A stretch of 64,000 bases of DNA, taken from positions 72,435,649 to 72,499,648 of the forward strand of contig NC_092039.1 of NCBI RefSeq assembly GCF_003086295.3, read 5' to 3'. This DNA is from Arachis hypogaea (lineage: Eukaryota; Streptophyta; Magnoliopsida; Fabales; Fabaceae). Numbering within the stretch: position 1 is the first letter of the stretch; each line of letters opens with the position of its first letter. A program made the position numbers and the translations under genes. Under the pieces are notes generated by a model that made no database searches, was not told the origin of the DNA, and saw only the letters and a program-made list of their open reading frames with translations. Below, piece by piece: positions 11,853-23,919 of this stretch.

Positions 11853-13375
11853 TGATGAGTGGATAATTTATACGCTTTTTGGCACTGTTTTTAGTATGTT
11901 TTTAGTATATTTTAGTTAGTTTTTAGTATGTTTTTATTAGTTTTTATTTAAAATTCACTTTTCTCGGATTTACTAAGAGTTTATGTGTTTTTCTGTGATT
12001 TCAGGTAATTTCTGGCTGAAATTGAGGGACCTGAGCAAAAATCTGATTTAGAGGCTGAAAAAGGACTGCAGATGTTGTTGGATTCTGACCTCCCTGCACT
12101 CAAAGTGGATTTTCTGGAGTTACAGAGGCCCAATTGGCGCTCTCTCAATTGCGTTGGAAAGTAGATATCCTGGGCTTTCCAGCAATGTATAATAGTCCAT
12201 ACTTTGCCCGAGATTTGATGGCCCAAACTGGCATTACCAATCAGCTTCAGAATTCTCAGCGTTTAACGCCGAAACTGGCACAAAAATTGGAGTTAAACGC
12301 CCAAACTGGCACAAAAGCTGGCGTTTAACTCCAGAAAAAGTCTCTACACATGAAAGCTTCAATGCTCAGCCTAAGCACACACCTAGTGGACCCTGGAAGT
12401 GGATTTTTACGTCATTTACTCATTTCTGTATACCCTAGGTTACTAGTTCACTATTAATAGGACCTTTTGACATTATATCTTTACCTCATGACACATTACA
12501 CGTTTCTTATTGTATCTTCTACGGCATGAGTCTCTAAATCCCATGGTTGGGGTTGAGGAGCTCTGCTGTGTCTTGATGGATTAATGCAATTACTACTGTT
12601 TTTCATTCAATCACGCTTGCTTCTATTCTAAGATATCACTTGTTCTTCAACTTGATGAATGTGATGATCCGTGACACTCATCATCATTCTCACCTATGAA
12701 CGTGTGCCTGACAACCACCTCTATTCTACTTTAGATTGAGTGAATATCTCTTGGATTCCTTAATCAGAATCTTCGTGGTATAAGCTAGAATTGATGGCGG
12801 CATTCAAGAGAATCCAGAAGGTCTAAACCTTGTCTGTGGTATTCTGAGTAGGATTCATGGATTGAATGACTATGACGAGCTTCAAACTCCTGAAGGCTGG
12901 GCGTTAGTGACAGATGCATAAGTATCACTGGATTCTATTCCAACCTGATTGAGAACCGACAGATGATTAGCGGTGCTGTGACAGAGCACGTTGAACATTT
13001 TCACTGAGAGGATGGGAGGTAGCCATTGACAACGGTGAAACCCTACATACAGCTTGCCATGGAAGGAGCCTTGCGTGCATGAAGAAGAAGATAGTAGGAA
13101 AGCAGAGATTCAAAAGATAGAGCATCTCCAAAACCTCAACCTGTTCTCCATTACTGCAAAACAAGTATTTATTTCATGTTCTTTTACTCTTCACACTAAA
13201 ACCTGAGAATTATTGATATCCTGACTAAGAGTTACAAGATAACCATAGCTTGCTTCAAGCCGACAATCTCCGTGGGATCGACCCTTATTCACGTAAGGTA
13301 TTACGTGGACGACCCAGTGTACTTGCTGGTTAGTTGTGCGAAATTGCAAGAGTGTGATTGCAATTTCGTGCACCA
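11853..13375 (+). repeat. 3' LTR of element B
   Basis: 1,523 bp, the same length as the 5' LTR and collinear with it, with scattered substitutions. It starts TGATGAGTGG, ends GTGCACCA, and is followed by CACAG (13376-13380). Confidence 0.97.
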
Positions 13376-13380
13376 CACAG

Positions 13381-14127
13381 ACACATAACTGGGTGATCCT
13401 TTTCAGATTGTGACTTAGCTTTGCTAGAGTCCCAGTTGGAGGTGCCCAGAGTTCTTAAGCACACTCTTGTTGTTTTGGATCACGACTTTAACCACTCAGT
13501 CTCCAGCTTTTCACTTGGACCTTCATGACACAAGCACATGGATAGGGACAACTTGATTTAGCCACTTAGGCTAGGATTTTATTCCTGTGGGCCCTCCTAT
13601 CCACTGATGCTCAAAGCCTTGGACCCTTTTTACCATTGCCTTTTAGTTTAAAGGGTTACTGGCTTTTTGCTCTTGCCTTTTGGTTTAAAGAACTATTGGC
13701 TTTTTCTGCTTGCTTTTCCTTTTCCTTCATTTTTTGCCATTTTTTTTCGCAAGCTTTGTGTTCTTCACTGATTTTTCTTGCTTCAAGAATCAGTTTTATG
13801 ATATTTCAGATTATCAACAACATTTTTCTGTTCACCTCATTCTTTCAAGAACCAAACATTACTCAAATTTTAGTGTAAAAAAATATGCACTGTTTATGCA
13901 TTCATTCAGAGAGCTAAAGTAATGCCACCACATATAAATAATTTGAATTTTTCTTATTTTGTACTCAAAATATTTGCACCCTTGCTCTTCTAAAAAAAAT
14001 CTACTATTTTATTCATGCAACTCTAAATTGATAAAAATAATACTAATGCTCATGCAACTCTAATACTAATGCTCATGAAAATCTTAAAATAGGTCTCTAA
14101 TAACAGAAGTTATCATAGAGTTAGGAC
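13381..14127 (-). other. Element A 3' noncoding region (continued)
   Basis: Resumes A to the right of B. It is the region between ORF2 and the 3' end on the minus strand, matching 53630-54315 in G. No ORF of its own; frames such as 13636-13878 are T-rich chance openings. Confidence 0.8.
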
Positions 14128-15255
14128 TCAACAACCTTTATTTTGAGAGAGAAGTGCCCCCTCAATCTGTGGGATAGCTAGCTCTTCAAGGGACAGTTTC
14201 TGGCGCTTTAGCTCCTGTAGCTCATGCCCTTGCTTCTATTGTTCCTTGAGCAGCTTGCAAAGGATGCTGTTTTGATTCTGCTGCTCTTCTTTGAGTTGAT
14301 CCATAGCTTCTTGCAGCTTGGTGACAGATGCTTCTAAGCGGGCCCAATAGTCAAATTGAGGAATTTATGGGAGGAGCTTATGCGCCCTCCTCTTGATGGG
14401 GTTGTCTTGAACTTGAGGTCCATCCATTACTTTTTGGTGATTGGGCGTTCAACTGGGATGTACTCATCCACACCTATCTGTACCCCCTGCATCTTTGCAT
14501 AATAGACTAATCAAGCTTGGGTAAGCTAGTTTGGCCTTAATGAATTCCTTGTTTGTAAATATGTAGATTTAACAAGGAATGAGCTGATGAACCTCTACTT
14601 CTTTTCCCAGCATAATACAGTGAATCATCACTACTCTTTTGACAGTGACTTCAGAGCGGTTACTGGTGGAAAGTATAAAACACCCAATGAAATCCAGCTA
14701 TCCCCTAGCAACGGGTTTGAGATCTCCTCTCTTCAGTTGGTTTGGGACACCTTTTGAATTGGTTATCCACTTGGATCCAAGAAGGCATATGTCCTCTAGA
14801 ACTTGATCCAGCTTTTTATCTTTAGCCATTCTCCTATTAAAGGATTCTGGATCATCTTGTAGTTGAGGAAATTTGAGGATTTCTCTCACTTTGTCCAGGT
14901 GGAAGTAAATAACCTTCCCTCTGACCATAGTCTGAAAAGTGTGGAAGGCAGTTCCCTCCATTCTTTTCCTATCTGTCATCCACAGATTTGCATAGAATTC
15001 ATCGATCATGTTTCTTCCAACATGTATCTCAAGATTAGCCAGGATTTCCCAGCCCCTATTTAAAATTTGCTCTTGGATCTCCGGGTATTCATCTTCTTTC
15101 AGATTGAACTTACCTTCCGGGATCACTAATATTTGGCACACAATTTTGAAGTAATGGTCTGCATGTTCTTTGGTGCAGAACCTCTCATGTATCTAAGGTT
15201 TTGTATTGTTTTCTTTCTTGCCTTTTGGAGTGGTTTATTTTCCTTTAGGGGCCAT
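14128..15255 (-). pseudogene. Element A ORF2 remnant
   Basis: Homologue of the ORF2 of B on the minus strand: ATG at 15255, stop TGA at 14128-14130. Codons 8 to the end are recognisable (DEYPEIQEQILNRGW ... MIDEFYANLWMTDRKR ... TNSKGVPNQLKRGDLK). It is broken by TAA at codon 7 (also in B), by TAG where B has TGG (CTT-TGG-AGT), by TAG after ARG where B has GGT-TGG, and by later stops and frameshifts. The longest open piece is 14698-15141. The C-terminal coiled coil is still readable. A pseudogene by sequence. Confidence 0.85.
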
Positions 15256-15771
15256 GATCTTGATCACGGAAAATCACACCAAACTTAGAGGTTTGCTTGT
15301 CCTCAAGCAAAAGAAAAGAAAAAAGAGGAATAGAAGGAGAGCAAGATTCGAATAATGGGTTAAGGGGGATTGACCGAAAGTATATTTAAAAGGGAGGGTG
15401 GGGTGGGTTCAAATTTTTAGAGAAAAAAAGATAAACATGATGTGAAAAAGATAAGATTTTAAAATTTAAAAGATTTGAAAAAGATATGAGGAGGTGAAAT
15501 CTGAATTTTTGTTGATGCAATTAAGAATAAAAGTTGATATGGATGAATAAAAAAAAGATTTGGAAAGAAATTGGAAAGATAAATGAGTTTTGAAAATGTT
15601 TTGAATAAGAATTGAAAATAATTGAAAAAGAATTAATAAGATTGAAATTTTTTTTTTCAAAATGGAGATTGGAAGATGAATATTTGAGACATGTTTATGT
15701 AGAAAATTATGAATTAAAACATGAAAATTTGAAAAAAAACCGAATTGGAAATAAAATTACCTCCCCCTGTT
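15256..15771 (-). promoter_or_regulatory. Element A SL2 cassette and purine/pyrimidine spacer
   Basis: On the minus strand: hairpin TTTGCTTG-AGGA-CAAGCAAA (15292-15311, perfect 8-bp stem), then CTCTAAGTTTGGTGTG (about 15275-15291), then the ORF2 ATG 37 nt on. The rest (15312-15771) is strongly strand-asymmetric (A/G-rich on plus) and has no ORF. Confidence 0.75.
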
Positions 15772-16066
15772 GTTATGGTGTTAAACACCCAGAATGATAG
15801 CCATTCTGGCATTTAACGCCCATCTGGTGGCCAATTTGAGCGTTTAACGCCCAGGCAGGTACACTGGCTGGTGTTAAACGACAAAAATCCTTTGTCATTG
15901 GGCATTTTTTTGAACGCCTAGGATGCTGCTGGCAGTAAACGCCCAGAATACTGCCTATTCTGGCGTTTAACGCCCAGAATGGTATCTTTACTGGCATTAA
16001 ACACGCCGAATGATAGCCATTCTGGCGTTTAATGCCCAACATGCCTCTTTACTGGCGTTTTAACGC
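15772..16066 (-). repeat. GGCGTT/AACGCC palindrome array of A
   Basis: Equivalent of the array at 9119-9422 in B, in reverse orientation, about nine degenerate units. The frame at 15773-16042 is an artefact. Confidence 0.88.
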
Positions 16067-16204
16067 CAGTGAGCTCTTTTTCTCTATGATTCCTCTGCTT
16101 TATGTTCTGAACCTTCATTTTTTTCTGAATTATTTACTGAAATGCATTATCAAACATGAATAACAAAATTTAAATAAACTCAAAACATCTAATTTCTGCT
16201 AATG

Positions 16205-16233
16205 GCTGGGTTGCCTCCCAGCAAGCGCTTCTT
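16205..16233 (-). promoter_or_regulatory. Stem-loop SL1 in A
   Basis: Minus strand AAGAAGCGCTT GCTGGG-AGGCAA-CCCAGC (hairpin 16205-16222, 6 perfect pairs), 41 nt after the integrase stop. Confidence 0.75.
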
Positions 16234-16262
16234 TATTGTCTTTAGCTGGACTTTACCGAGCT

Positions 16263-17168
16263 TTAATCTAGTCTCAGTTTTGAGCATTCTTGCTCAACAT
16301 TGGCTTCAAGATAATTTTTGACTCTCTGCCCATTAACAATGAACTTTTTGTCAGAGTCAATATCTTGAAGCTCTACATATCCATATGGTGACACACTTGT
16401 AATCACATATGGTCCCTTCCACTGGGATTTCAGTTTCCCAGGGAACAGTCTGAGCCTAGAGTTAAATAGCAGGACCTTTTGTCCTGGCTCAAAGACTCTA
16501 GATGATAGCTTTCTGTCATGCCATCTTTTTGCTTTCTCCTTGTAAATTTTAGCATTTTCGAAAGCATTGAGTCTGAACTCCTCTAGCTCATTCAACTGGA
16601 GTAATCTCTTCTCTCCAGCTACCTTAGCATCAAGGTTTAGGAACCTGGTCGCCTAGTAGGCCTTGTGTTCCAGTTCCACTGGCAAATGACAAGCTTTTCC
16701 ATACACAAGTTGGTATGGAGAGGTCCCTATAGAAGTCTTGAATGCGGTTTTGTATGCCCACATAGCATCATCCAGACTTCTTGCCCAATCCTTTCTACGG
16801 GTATTTACAGTCCGTTCCAAAATTCATTTTAGTTCTCTATTTGAGACTATAGCCTGCCCATTTGTCTGTGGATGATATGGAGTTGCCACTTTATGGTTAA
16901 TTCCATATCTGATCAGAGCAGAGTCAAGCTGTTTATTGCAGAAATGAGTGCCTCCATCACTGATTAGTACTCTAGAGACACCAAACCTGCTGAAGATATA
17001 CTTCTGGAGGAATTTTAACACTGTCTTAGTATCATTGGTGGGTATTGCAATTGCCTCTACCCATTTAGATACATAGTCTACTGCCACCAGAATATAAGTG
17101 TTTGAATATGATGGTGGTAAAGGTCCCATGAAGTCAATGCCCCATACATCAAATAACTCAAGATGAAC
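16263..17168 (-). pseudogene. Element A integrase remnant
   Basis: Minus-strand integrase core and C-terminal domain, directly behind the leader. The core reads [14 protein letters not shown] (first Asp), SDGGTHFCN (second Asp) and PQTNGQA; the third catalytic position is altered, since the residues after QTNGQA read IVSNREL where B has EVSNREL, so the catalytic Glu is lost. The C-terminal module ([16 protein letters not shown]) is intact in the open piece 16263-16595. Stops: TGA after NRELK (AGA in B) and TAG within KAY*ATRF (TGG in B). The zinc finger, RNase H, RT, protease and gag are absent. Confidence 0.9.
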
Positions 17169-17216
17169 AGTCAATTGTCCAAACTCAAACAATCCCCAAA
17201 AACGACGCCAAAAACT
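17169..17216 (-). other. Element A primer site and deletion junction
   Basis: The minus strand from the LTR reads TGGCGTCGTTTTTGGGGATT (17191-17210, degenerate tRNA-Asp primer site), then TTTGGACAATTGACTGTTC, then integrase. Intact relatives have a leader of several hundred bases and about 4 kb of gag-pol here. Confidence 0.88.
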
Positions 17217-18820
17217 TGGTGCACGGAATTGTAAATCACACTTTTCACAACTCCGTTACAACTAACCAGCAAGTGCATTGGGTCGTCCAAGTAATACCTT
17301 ACGTGACTAAGGGTCGATCCCACAGAGATTACCGGCTTGAAGCAAGCTATGGTTATCCTGTAACTCTTAGTCAGGAGATTAATGATAAAAATGATTTTGT
17401 TTATGAAAAGTAAATAACATGAAATAAATGATACTTGTGATTCAGTAATGAGGAACAGGTTGAGGTTCTGGAGATGCTCTGTTGTCTAAATCTCTACTTT
17501 TCTACTATCTTTTTCTCTAAACACGCATGGCTTCCTCCCATGGCAGGCTGTATGATCCTCTCAGTGAAAATGATCTAAGTACAGTTTCTATACGGCTAAT
17601 CAACTGTCGGATTTCTTGTCTCGAATGAAAAATACCAGGCACGGCTACCACACGGCTAATCATCTGTCCGTTCTCACTTGTGTCGGAATAGGATCTCTCT
17701 ATCCTTCTGTACACTGTCACTGCGTCCAACATTCGTGAGTTTGAAGCTCGTCACAGTCATCCCCTTCCAGATCCTACTCAGAATACCACAGACAAGGTTT
17801 AGACTTTCCAGATCTCAGGAATGCTGCCAATTGGTTCTAGCCTCTACCACGAAGGTTCTAATCTTTTGGACTCGGTCCGCGAATCAGAGACCCAAGAGAT
17901 ACGCACTCAAGCTGTCGCCCAATGACTACGTTGAGCTCAAATAGAATGTGAGTGGTTGTCAGACACGGTTTCATAAGGTTGAGGATAATGATGAGTGTCA
18001 CGAATCATCATATTCTCTATTTTGAAGTACGAGTGAGTATTTTAGAATAGAATCAAGCGTGATTGAATAGAAAACAATAGTAATTGCATTAATCCATTAA
18101 AACACAGCAGAGCTCCTCACCCCCACCTATTAGGTTTAGAGACTCATGCTGTAGAATATACGTTATGACATGTAAAAAATGTCATAAGTTACAAAATGAA
18201 TCTCTAAAAGTAGTTTTTATACTAAACTTGTAACCTAGGTTTACAAAAAATGAGTAACTAAGTGAAGATAGTGCAGAAATATACTTCCGGGGTCCACTTG
18301 GTGAGTGTTTGGGCTGAGCTTTGAAGCTTTCACGTGCATAGGCCATTCTTGGAGTTAAACGCCGGCTTGGGTGCCAGTTTGGGCGTTTAACTCCAGTTCT
18401 AGCATTTTATGCCAGAAAAGGGTTTCTGGCTGGTGTTTAATGCAAGTTTGGGCTATCAAATCTCGGGAAAGTATGGACTATTATACATTGATGGAAAGCC
18501 CAAGATGTCTACTTTCCAACGCGATTAAGAGCGCGCCAATTGGGCTACTTTAGCTCTAGAAAGTCTACTTCAAGTGAAGGAGGGTCAGAATCCAACAGCA
18601 TCTACAGTCCTTTCTCAACCTCTGAATCAGATTTTTGCTCAGGTCCCTCAATTTCAGTTAGAAAATACCTAAAATTATAGAAAAACACACAAACTCATAG
18701 TAAAGTCCAGAAATGTGATTTTTAAATAAAACTTAATAAAAACATAACAAAGGGTGAACAAAACATGCTAAAAACTATATGAAAACACTACCAAAAAGCG
18801 TATAAAATATCCACTCATCA
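17217..18820 (-). repeat. 5' LTR of element A
   Basis: Plus strand starts TGGTGCACGG and ends CCACTCATCA. It is 1,604 bp, followed by TSD GAAAG (18821-18825). It retains the U3 hairpin half lost from 22-1592. Confidence 0.95.
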
Positions 18821-18825
18821 GAAAG

Positions 18826-19510
18826 CCTCCGCGATTACATGGAAAGATTCAACAAAGATTGCCTAAAGATCCAAAGCCTACCAATTGAAGCAGCTATAAT
18901 GAAGGGCCATTCTCTTAGTCCATATCTAAGTGAACGCTTCCTCTCGAATGAACTACAAGAGAGGGCAGAGAAATACATCAACATGGAAGAAAACTCCCGA
19001 CCTAGAAAACCTCCCCCGCAAACCAACTCACCCCATCATCAAAGTCGGGACAAGGAAAGGGAACCCAAGAAAAAAGAAGAGGAAAACATAGAAAAACCTC
19101 GAAAATATCACAACTATACCCCTTTAAGGGTTTTCTTGGTCGATGTTTACAGAGAGATATGCCTACAGAAAAGCTTCTACCTCCTCGTCCAATTAAGCAC
19201 AAGAAAGCTGAAAGTCGAACAGAATATTGCAAATACCACAAACTATACAAACATTCCATTAATGAATGCTACAATATCAAAAAGGTCATTGAAAAGTTAG
19301 CTAAAGAAGGCCGACTTGATGGATACCTAGCAGATCGGATGACCCAAGGAACAGAAGAAGAGATGAAGTAGAAGGACGACCAAAACGCGCTCCTTATACC
19401 CCTGAACGACATATACATATGATCAATAGAGGATTCACGGGGGGAGAAATATCAAAATCCTCACAGAAAAGACACCTTAATGCACTGAAATCCCTGGTAA
19501 CCCCGCTAAA
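18826..19510 (+). pseudogene. Element T gag remnant (Tat clade)
   Basis: Plus-strand gag continuing from base 21: RDYMERFNKDCLKIQSLP, then RFLSNELQERAEKYINMEE, a charged linker, and after a frame change the knuckle-like YCKYHKLYKHSINECYNIK ending EKLAKEGRLDGYL. It then shifts to PERHIHMINRGFTGG ... SQKRHL, the usual Tat gag/protease border. At least two frameshifts. Sequence then jumps to RNase H at about 19511, so protease, RT and the classical RNase H are deleted. Confidence 0.85.
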
Positions 19511-20061
19511 TGGAGCTTGTACGTAGATGGATCATCAAATAAATCGGGAAGCGAGGCTGGCGTTATCCTAGAAAGCGACCAAGGAACTCGGATAGAACTC
19601 TCCCTAAGGTTCGAGTTCCTTGCTTCTAATAATCAGGCAGAGTATGAAGTTTTACTTGCTGGATTAAATCTGGCTAAAGAAGTGGAGGCAGAAAAGGTGG
19701 TAGTATTAAGCGATTCGCAAGTAATAACTTCATAAATTAACGGCACCTACCACGCTAAGGACCCCACCATAAAGATGTATCTGGATGAAACACGAGAACA
19801 GTTGACACACTTTTTAGAAAGTAATATCCGACATATAACTCGGGAATCTAATACTGGAGCTGATGCCCTATCAAAGTTAGCCAGCACCAAGCCAGGGGGC
19901 AACAATAGAAGCCTCATCCAAGAAACTCTGCAAAAGCCATCCATATCAAAGGAAAAAGAGGTGTTGACCATACACAATCAGCATCTAGGGTGGATGGCTC
20001 TCATAGTCAGCTCCTCAAATTTGATTTGCTTCCCAACAATGAAAAGGAAGCCAAAAGGCTC
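19511..20061 (+). pseudogene. Element T second (archaeal-like) RNase H fragment
   Basis: WSLYVDGSSNKSGSEAGVIL ... EFLASNNQAEYEVLLAGL ... DSQVITS-stop-INGTYHAKDP ... ITRESNTGADALSKLAS. This is the extra RNase H carried by Tat-clade elements between RNase H and integrase (known from the literature on Tat/Ogre elements). The TAA at 19733-19735 replaces a Gln expected before INGTY. The frame runs to EAKR at 20061 and continues as LLKEAQNYTLVY at 21652 after the solo LTR. Confidence 0.88.
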
Positions 20062-21646
20062 TGATGAACGGATAGTTTATACGCTTTTTGGCATCACTTT
20101 CATATAGATTTTAGTAGTTTTTGTTTAGTTTTTGTTTAGTTTTTATTGAGTTTTTATAGGTTTTTGTGTTAAATACACATTTTTGGATTCTACTATGAGT
20201 TTTTGTGTTTTTGTACAATTTCAGGTATTTTCTGGCTGAAATTGAGGAGCTAGAGTAGAAGTCTGATTCAGAGACAGAGAAAGCACTGTAGATGTTGTTC
20301 GGATCAAAACTGCTTGCACTCGTAAGAGCTTTTCTGGAGCTATAGAAATCCAAATGGAGTGCTCTCAATGGCTATGGAAAGCTAATTTTCATAGCTTTTC
20401 AGCAATAGATAATAGTCCATACTTTGCTTCGGATTAGAAGACCCAAAATTAGCATCCAACGCCAGTTTCCTACCTCCTTCTTGGCGTCCAACGCCCAAAA
20501 GCATAGACCAGCGTCCAAACACCCAATGAGGACTCCCCAGTTGGTGTTCCACACCCAAGAGACCTCATAACACATGGATCTCATCAAAGCTTAGCCCAAA
20601 CACTCACCAAGTGAGCCTAAAAGTGGATTTTAGCACTAAATAGATTGTTTTACCCTTACGAGTCATTTGTTTAGTATTTAAGGGATTATATTTATGTAAT
20701 TTAGACCTTCTTCGATTTTTTTTACCATCATACATGTTTTACCATTGTTTTCACTTGAGTATGAGTTTCTAAACCTCCTAGGTTGAGGGGAGGAGCCCTG
20801 TTGAGTCCTATGAATTAATAAAAGTATTACTATTTCTTCTCCGATCCATGTTTGATTTACTTCTAAGATGTATATCCGGTCTTCAACATGGTGAATAGGA
20901 TGATCAGTGACAATCAGCTCTGTTCATCATACTAAGATGAATGTGCCTGACAAACACCCGTGTCTACTTGGGTTCGTGTGAATACATGACTGGAAAGCAC
21001 AAGCCAATAGCTATCTTTATACATCTCTCAGATGGTTAATCCATGACTTCATTGAGGACTTCTCGAAACCCTAGTTCAGCCAATTTCTGGGGAGATTAGG
21101 GTCTCCGTGGTATAGGCTAGAATCCAAAGAAGCAGCGTTCTCTGATCCAAAAGATTCAACCTTGTCTGTGGTATTTTGAGTAGGATCGCCAAGAGAATGA
21201 CTTGCTAGCGCTTCACCCTTCGTTAAATTGGATGACCACTGCCAATGGCGTTCAATCTGTAGTAGAGGAGATCAATGACAACGGCCCATGGCGTTGATCA
21301 CATACAGCTTGCCATAGAAGAAATCACTCACAAGCAGAGAAGACAACAATACCAGAGTTAATTCAGAAAGGCTAAGCAACTCCAAACCTTAACCATTCTC
21401 TTTTCATAGTTTACACAACTTCTAAGTTCTAATTACCCTTTTTATTTATTCTTTTTTATGCAATTAGAAATAACATACCAATATCTCCTACTCTTTCATC
21501 TGTCTGACTAAGATTTGCTAGATAACCATAGCTTGCTTAAAACCACAATCCTCGTAAGATCAACCCTGACTCGCTCAGGTATCACTTGGATGACCCAGTG
21601 TACTTGCTGGTACAATAATATGAAAGTATGGGGATTCGTGCTACCA
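20062..21646 (+). mobile_element. Solo LTR S, inserted in element T
   Basis: 1,585 bp, starts TGATGAACGG, ends GTGCTACCA, flanked by GGCTC (20057-20061 and 21647-21651). Excision restores the T frame KEAKR-LLKEAQ. It belongs to the same LTR superfamily as A and B (start TGATGARCGGATA). It has GGCGTCCAACGCC-type palindromes at 20455-20550 and a U5 hairpin CCTGA-CTCGC-TCAGG (21565-21579). No internal region, so it is a recombination relic. Confidence 0.95.
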
Positions 21647-21651
21647 GGCTC

Positions 21652-21848
21652 CTAAAAGAAGCACAAAACTACACCTTGGTCTATAATATCCTATATAAAA
21701 GAGGGATCTCAACACCCCTCTTAAAATACGTCCTGACCTCCAGAACAAAGGAAGTCTTGGAGGACGTGCATAGTGGCATATGTGAAAATCATCTAGGAGC
21801 TCGGTCGCTAGCCAAGAAAGTGATCCGAGCTGGTTTTTTCTGGCTGAC
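21652..21848 (+). pseudogene. Element T integrase N-terminal fragment
   Basis: Continues T: LLKEAQNYTLVYNILYKRG, then TKEVLEDVHSGICENHLGARSLAKKVIRAGFFWL. This is the start of integrase with the His-x-x-x-His-like HSGICENH motif of the zinc finger. The element is cut at 21848 by the LTR of D; the remaining integrase and 3' end are not in the window. Confidence 0.88.
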
Positions 21849-22040
21849 TGATGACTGCACATCATTTACCCTTTTTCTTATCTAAAAGGACCATAAAAAG
21901 AGCATAATCTCATTTATCAATACAAATTCATGAACTAAATGATATATATTATGGTACATTGCTTTGAAATGGGCTTGTGCTGAATTTCAGGTGAAAAAAG
22001 CAACAAAAAGGAAGAAAATAACATATGAAGCTGGGCGTGC
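21849..22040 (+). repeat. 5' LTR of D, left part
   Basis: First 192 bp of the D LTR, interrupted by C. The last five bases, CGTGC (22036-22040), are the left TSD of C and lie inside a GGCGTGCCAC palindrome unit that continues at 30802. Confidence 0.88.
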
Positions 22041-23919
22041 TGATGATCGGATTCTTGACGGTTTAGAATCCATCTAATGGAGTCTCGTTGTAAAGTATAG
22101 TTTCCAAACCAATCAATAATCCTTTCATGCAAAAATTTTGGTTGTCACAAAGAACAAACCCCAAATAAGAATTAACTGGAGTATTTGGACTCCGGGTCGT
22201 CTCACAAGGAGTTGCAATGAAGTGTATGATTATTGGTTTTAAGGTATTTTGGGGTTTTTGAGATTTTGGACAAGAAATGTAAACGGTAAAGAAATGGCAA
22301 GATATGAAAATTAGAAGTCCTATCCTAGTTATCCTCTTTAATTATGACCACAAATTGTTTATTGCTACCACCTTGTTAACCTCTAACCAAGGAGGAAAGC
22401 CAAGTGGAAGAATTAACTTGATTCCACAAGTCCTAGCCAACTCCCAAGGGAAAGGCTAGTGTTAGTGGTATCCAAATCAATTAGCAACTTCCAATTGTCA
22501 ATCAATCAAAGGAATTAGATAACTCAAGCGTCACTAATTACTCCACCTAAGACAAGAGTAAAGAGAACTAACAAAAGAAATAGAAAAGTACTCTTGGCTA
22601 GACATAGGTAATTGAGATTACCATCCTTGTCTACAAATCATATATTTCTAATTATGAGAGGCCAACCTATTAAGTCTACTTCCAAAGCCTTAAGTACGTA
22701 ATATCTACTCCTAGGCTTGAAGTACGTCAAATAGGCTTGATCACATCAACCCATAAGGTCTAACCTCACTACTAATTAACCTAGTAGTAGGCTAGTGTCA
22801 ATGGATATCAAATTGATCACCAAGGGTTCACAAATTACCAATTCATTGAGACCCAATGACTCAAGGTCACTCAATTCCCTTAGCCTAGGCCAAGAGTAGA
22901 GGAAACTACTCAAAAACTAGTGAAAGCATTTTGACAAACACCTAGAGTGCAAGAAAAGTAAACATCATAAAATGGAAGAATTAAAAGAACCCATAACTAT
23001 CATGAACAAGAAATCGATAATAACAATCAAGATCAACATAAAAGAGACATGGAAACATAAATTTGCATTAAAGAAAATTGAAATCAACAAATGTTCATAA
23101 ACATAAAAGAGGATAAAATAAGAGATTAACAAGAGAAACTAGAAGAACAAAGACAATAGAACAGTAAAATGTAAAGAGAATTGAAATCAAAACAAGAATT
23201 GAAAGATGAATTTGAGAGTGATTAACCTAACTTTACCCTGATTTCTATCCTAAATCTAGAGAGAGGAGAGAGCCTCTCTCTCTAGAATTCTACCCTAAAA
23301 TATGATGAAAACTAAACTATGACTACTTGGTTCATTCCCCCCTCAATCCTTGGGTTCAATAGCATCAGAAATGAGTTGGATTGGGCCCAAAATGAGCTAG
23401 AAATCGCTGGCCACGAGTTGCTCTTTAGTGGGTCACGTGCTCAACCGGCGCGTCCGCGCATATTGCACGTGCGTCCCCCCATACGCGAAGCAACATATGG
23501 CAAAATTTATATCATTTCGAAGCTCCGGATGTTAGCTTTCTAACGAAACTAGAACCGCCTCATTTGGATCTTTGTAGCTCAGGTTATGGTCATTTGAGTG
23601 TGAAGAGGTCAGGCTTGACAGCTTTACGGTTCCTTCATTTCTTCATGAGTTCTCCTACTTTGCATGCTTTTCTCCTCACTTCTTCTATCCAATACTTGCC
23701 TTATGGACCTGAAATTACTCAACAAATATATCAAGGCGTCGAATGGAATTAAAGTGAATTAAAATCACTAATTTTAGGGCCTAAAAAGCATGTTTTCACA
23801 TTTAAGCACAAATCAAGGGAGAATTACAAAACCATGCTATTTCATTGAATAAATGTGAGAAAAGGTGATAAAATCCCCCAAAATAAGCACAAGATAAACC
23901 ACAAAATCAGGGTTTATGA
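22041..23919 (-). repeat. 3' LTR of element C
   Basis: Plus strand starts TGATGATCGG; the other end reads TTTATGA where the partner LTR has TTTATCA. It contains a GC-rich patch (23430-23480) and the U3 module (23495-23600, plus-strand complement). Frames here are non-coding. Confidence 0.93.

Larger units (their letters stand above)
1936..13375 (+). mobile_element. Element B: full-length Athila-like Ty3/gypsy retrotransposon with ORF2
   Basis: Complete element, 11,440 bp. The two LTRs are each exactly 1,523 bp (1936-3458, 11853-13375), begin TGATGAG and end GTGCACCA. The TSD is CACAG (1931-1935 and 13376-13380). The uninterrupted target survives at about 53630 in element G, where CACAG runs straight into ACACAT, confirming the insertion. 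Order: LTR, tRNA-Asp primer site, gag-pol, SL1, palindrome array, SL2, ORF2, 3' hairpins, polypurine motif, LTR. Four in-frame stops make it non-functional as read. Confidence 0.98.
22..18820 (-). mobile_element. Element A: internally deleted Athila-like LTR retrotransposon, host of B
   Basis: A minus-strand element with both LTRs (22-1592 and 17217-18820) flanked by GAAAG at 17-21 and 18821-18825. Without B and its TSD copy it is about 7.35 kb. Internal order on the minus strand: primer site, integrase remnant, stem-loop SL1, palindrome array, stem-loop SL2, ORF2 remnant, 3' noncoding region, polypurine motif, 3' LTR. Gag, protease, RT and RNase H are missing; the leader joins directly to integrase. 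The family resembles B. It is non-autonomous and decayed. The two LTRs differ by many substitutions and some indels, so it is one of the older insertions. Confidence 0.95.

Noticed and set aside
13636..13922. Phe-rich membrane-like frames (also 53900-54235, 24498-24877)
   Set aside because: T-rich noncoding sequence gives runs of Phe, Leu and Ser codons in several frames at once; no conservation between copies.
15773..16042. 89-residue repetitive frame (also 9047-9253 and 55074-55354)
   Set aside because: Translation of GGCGTTTAACGCC arrays; the reading frame is an effect of the repeat period, not a gene.
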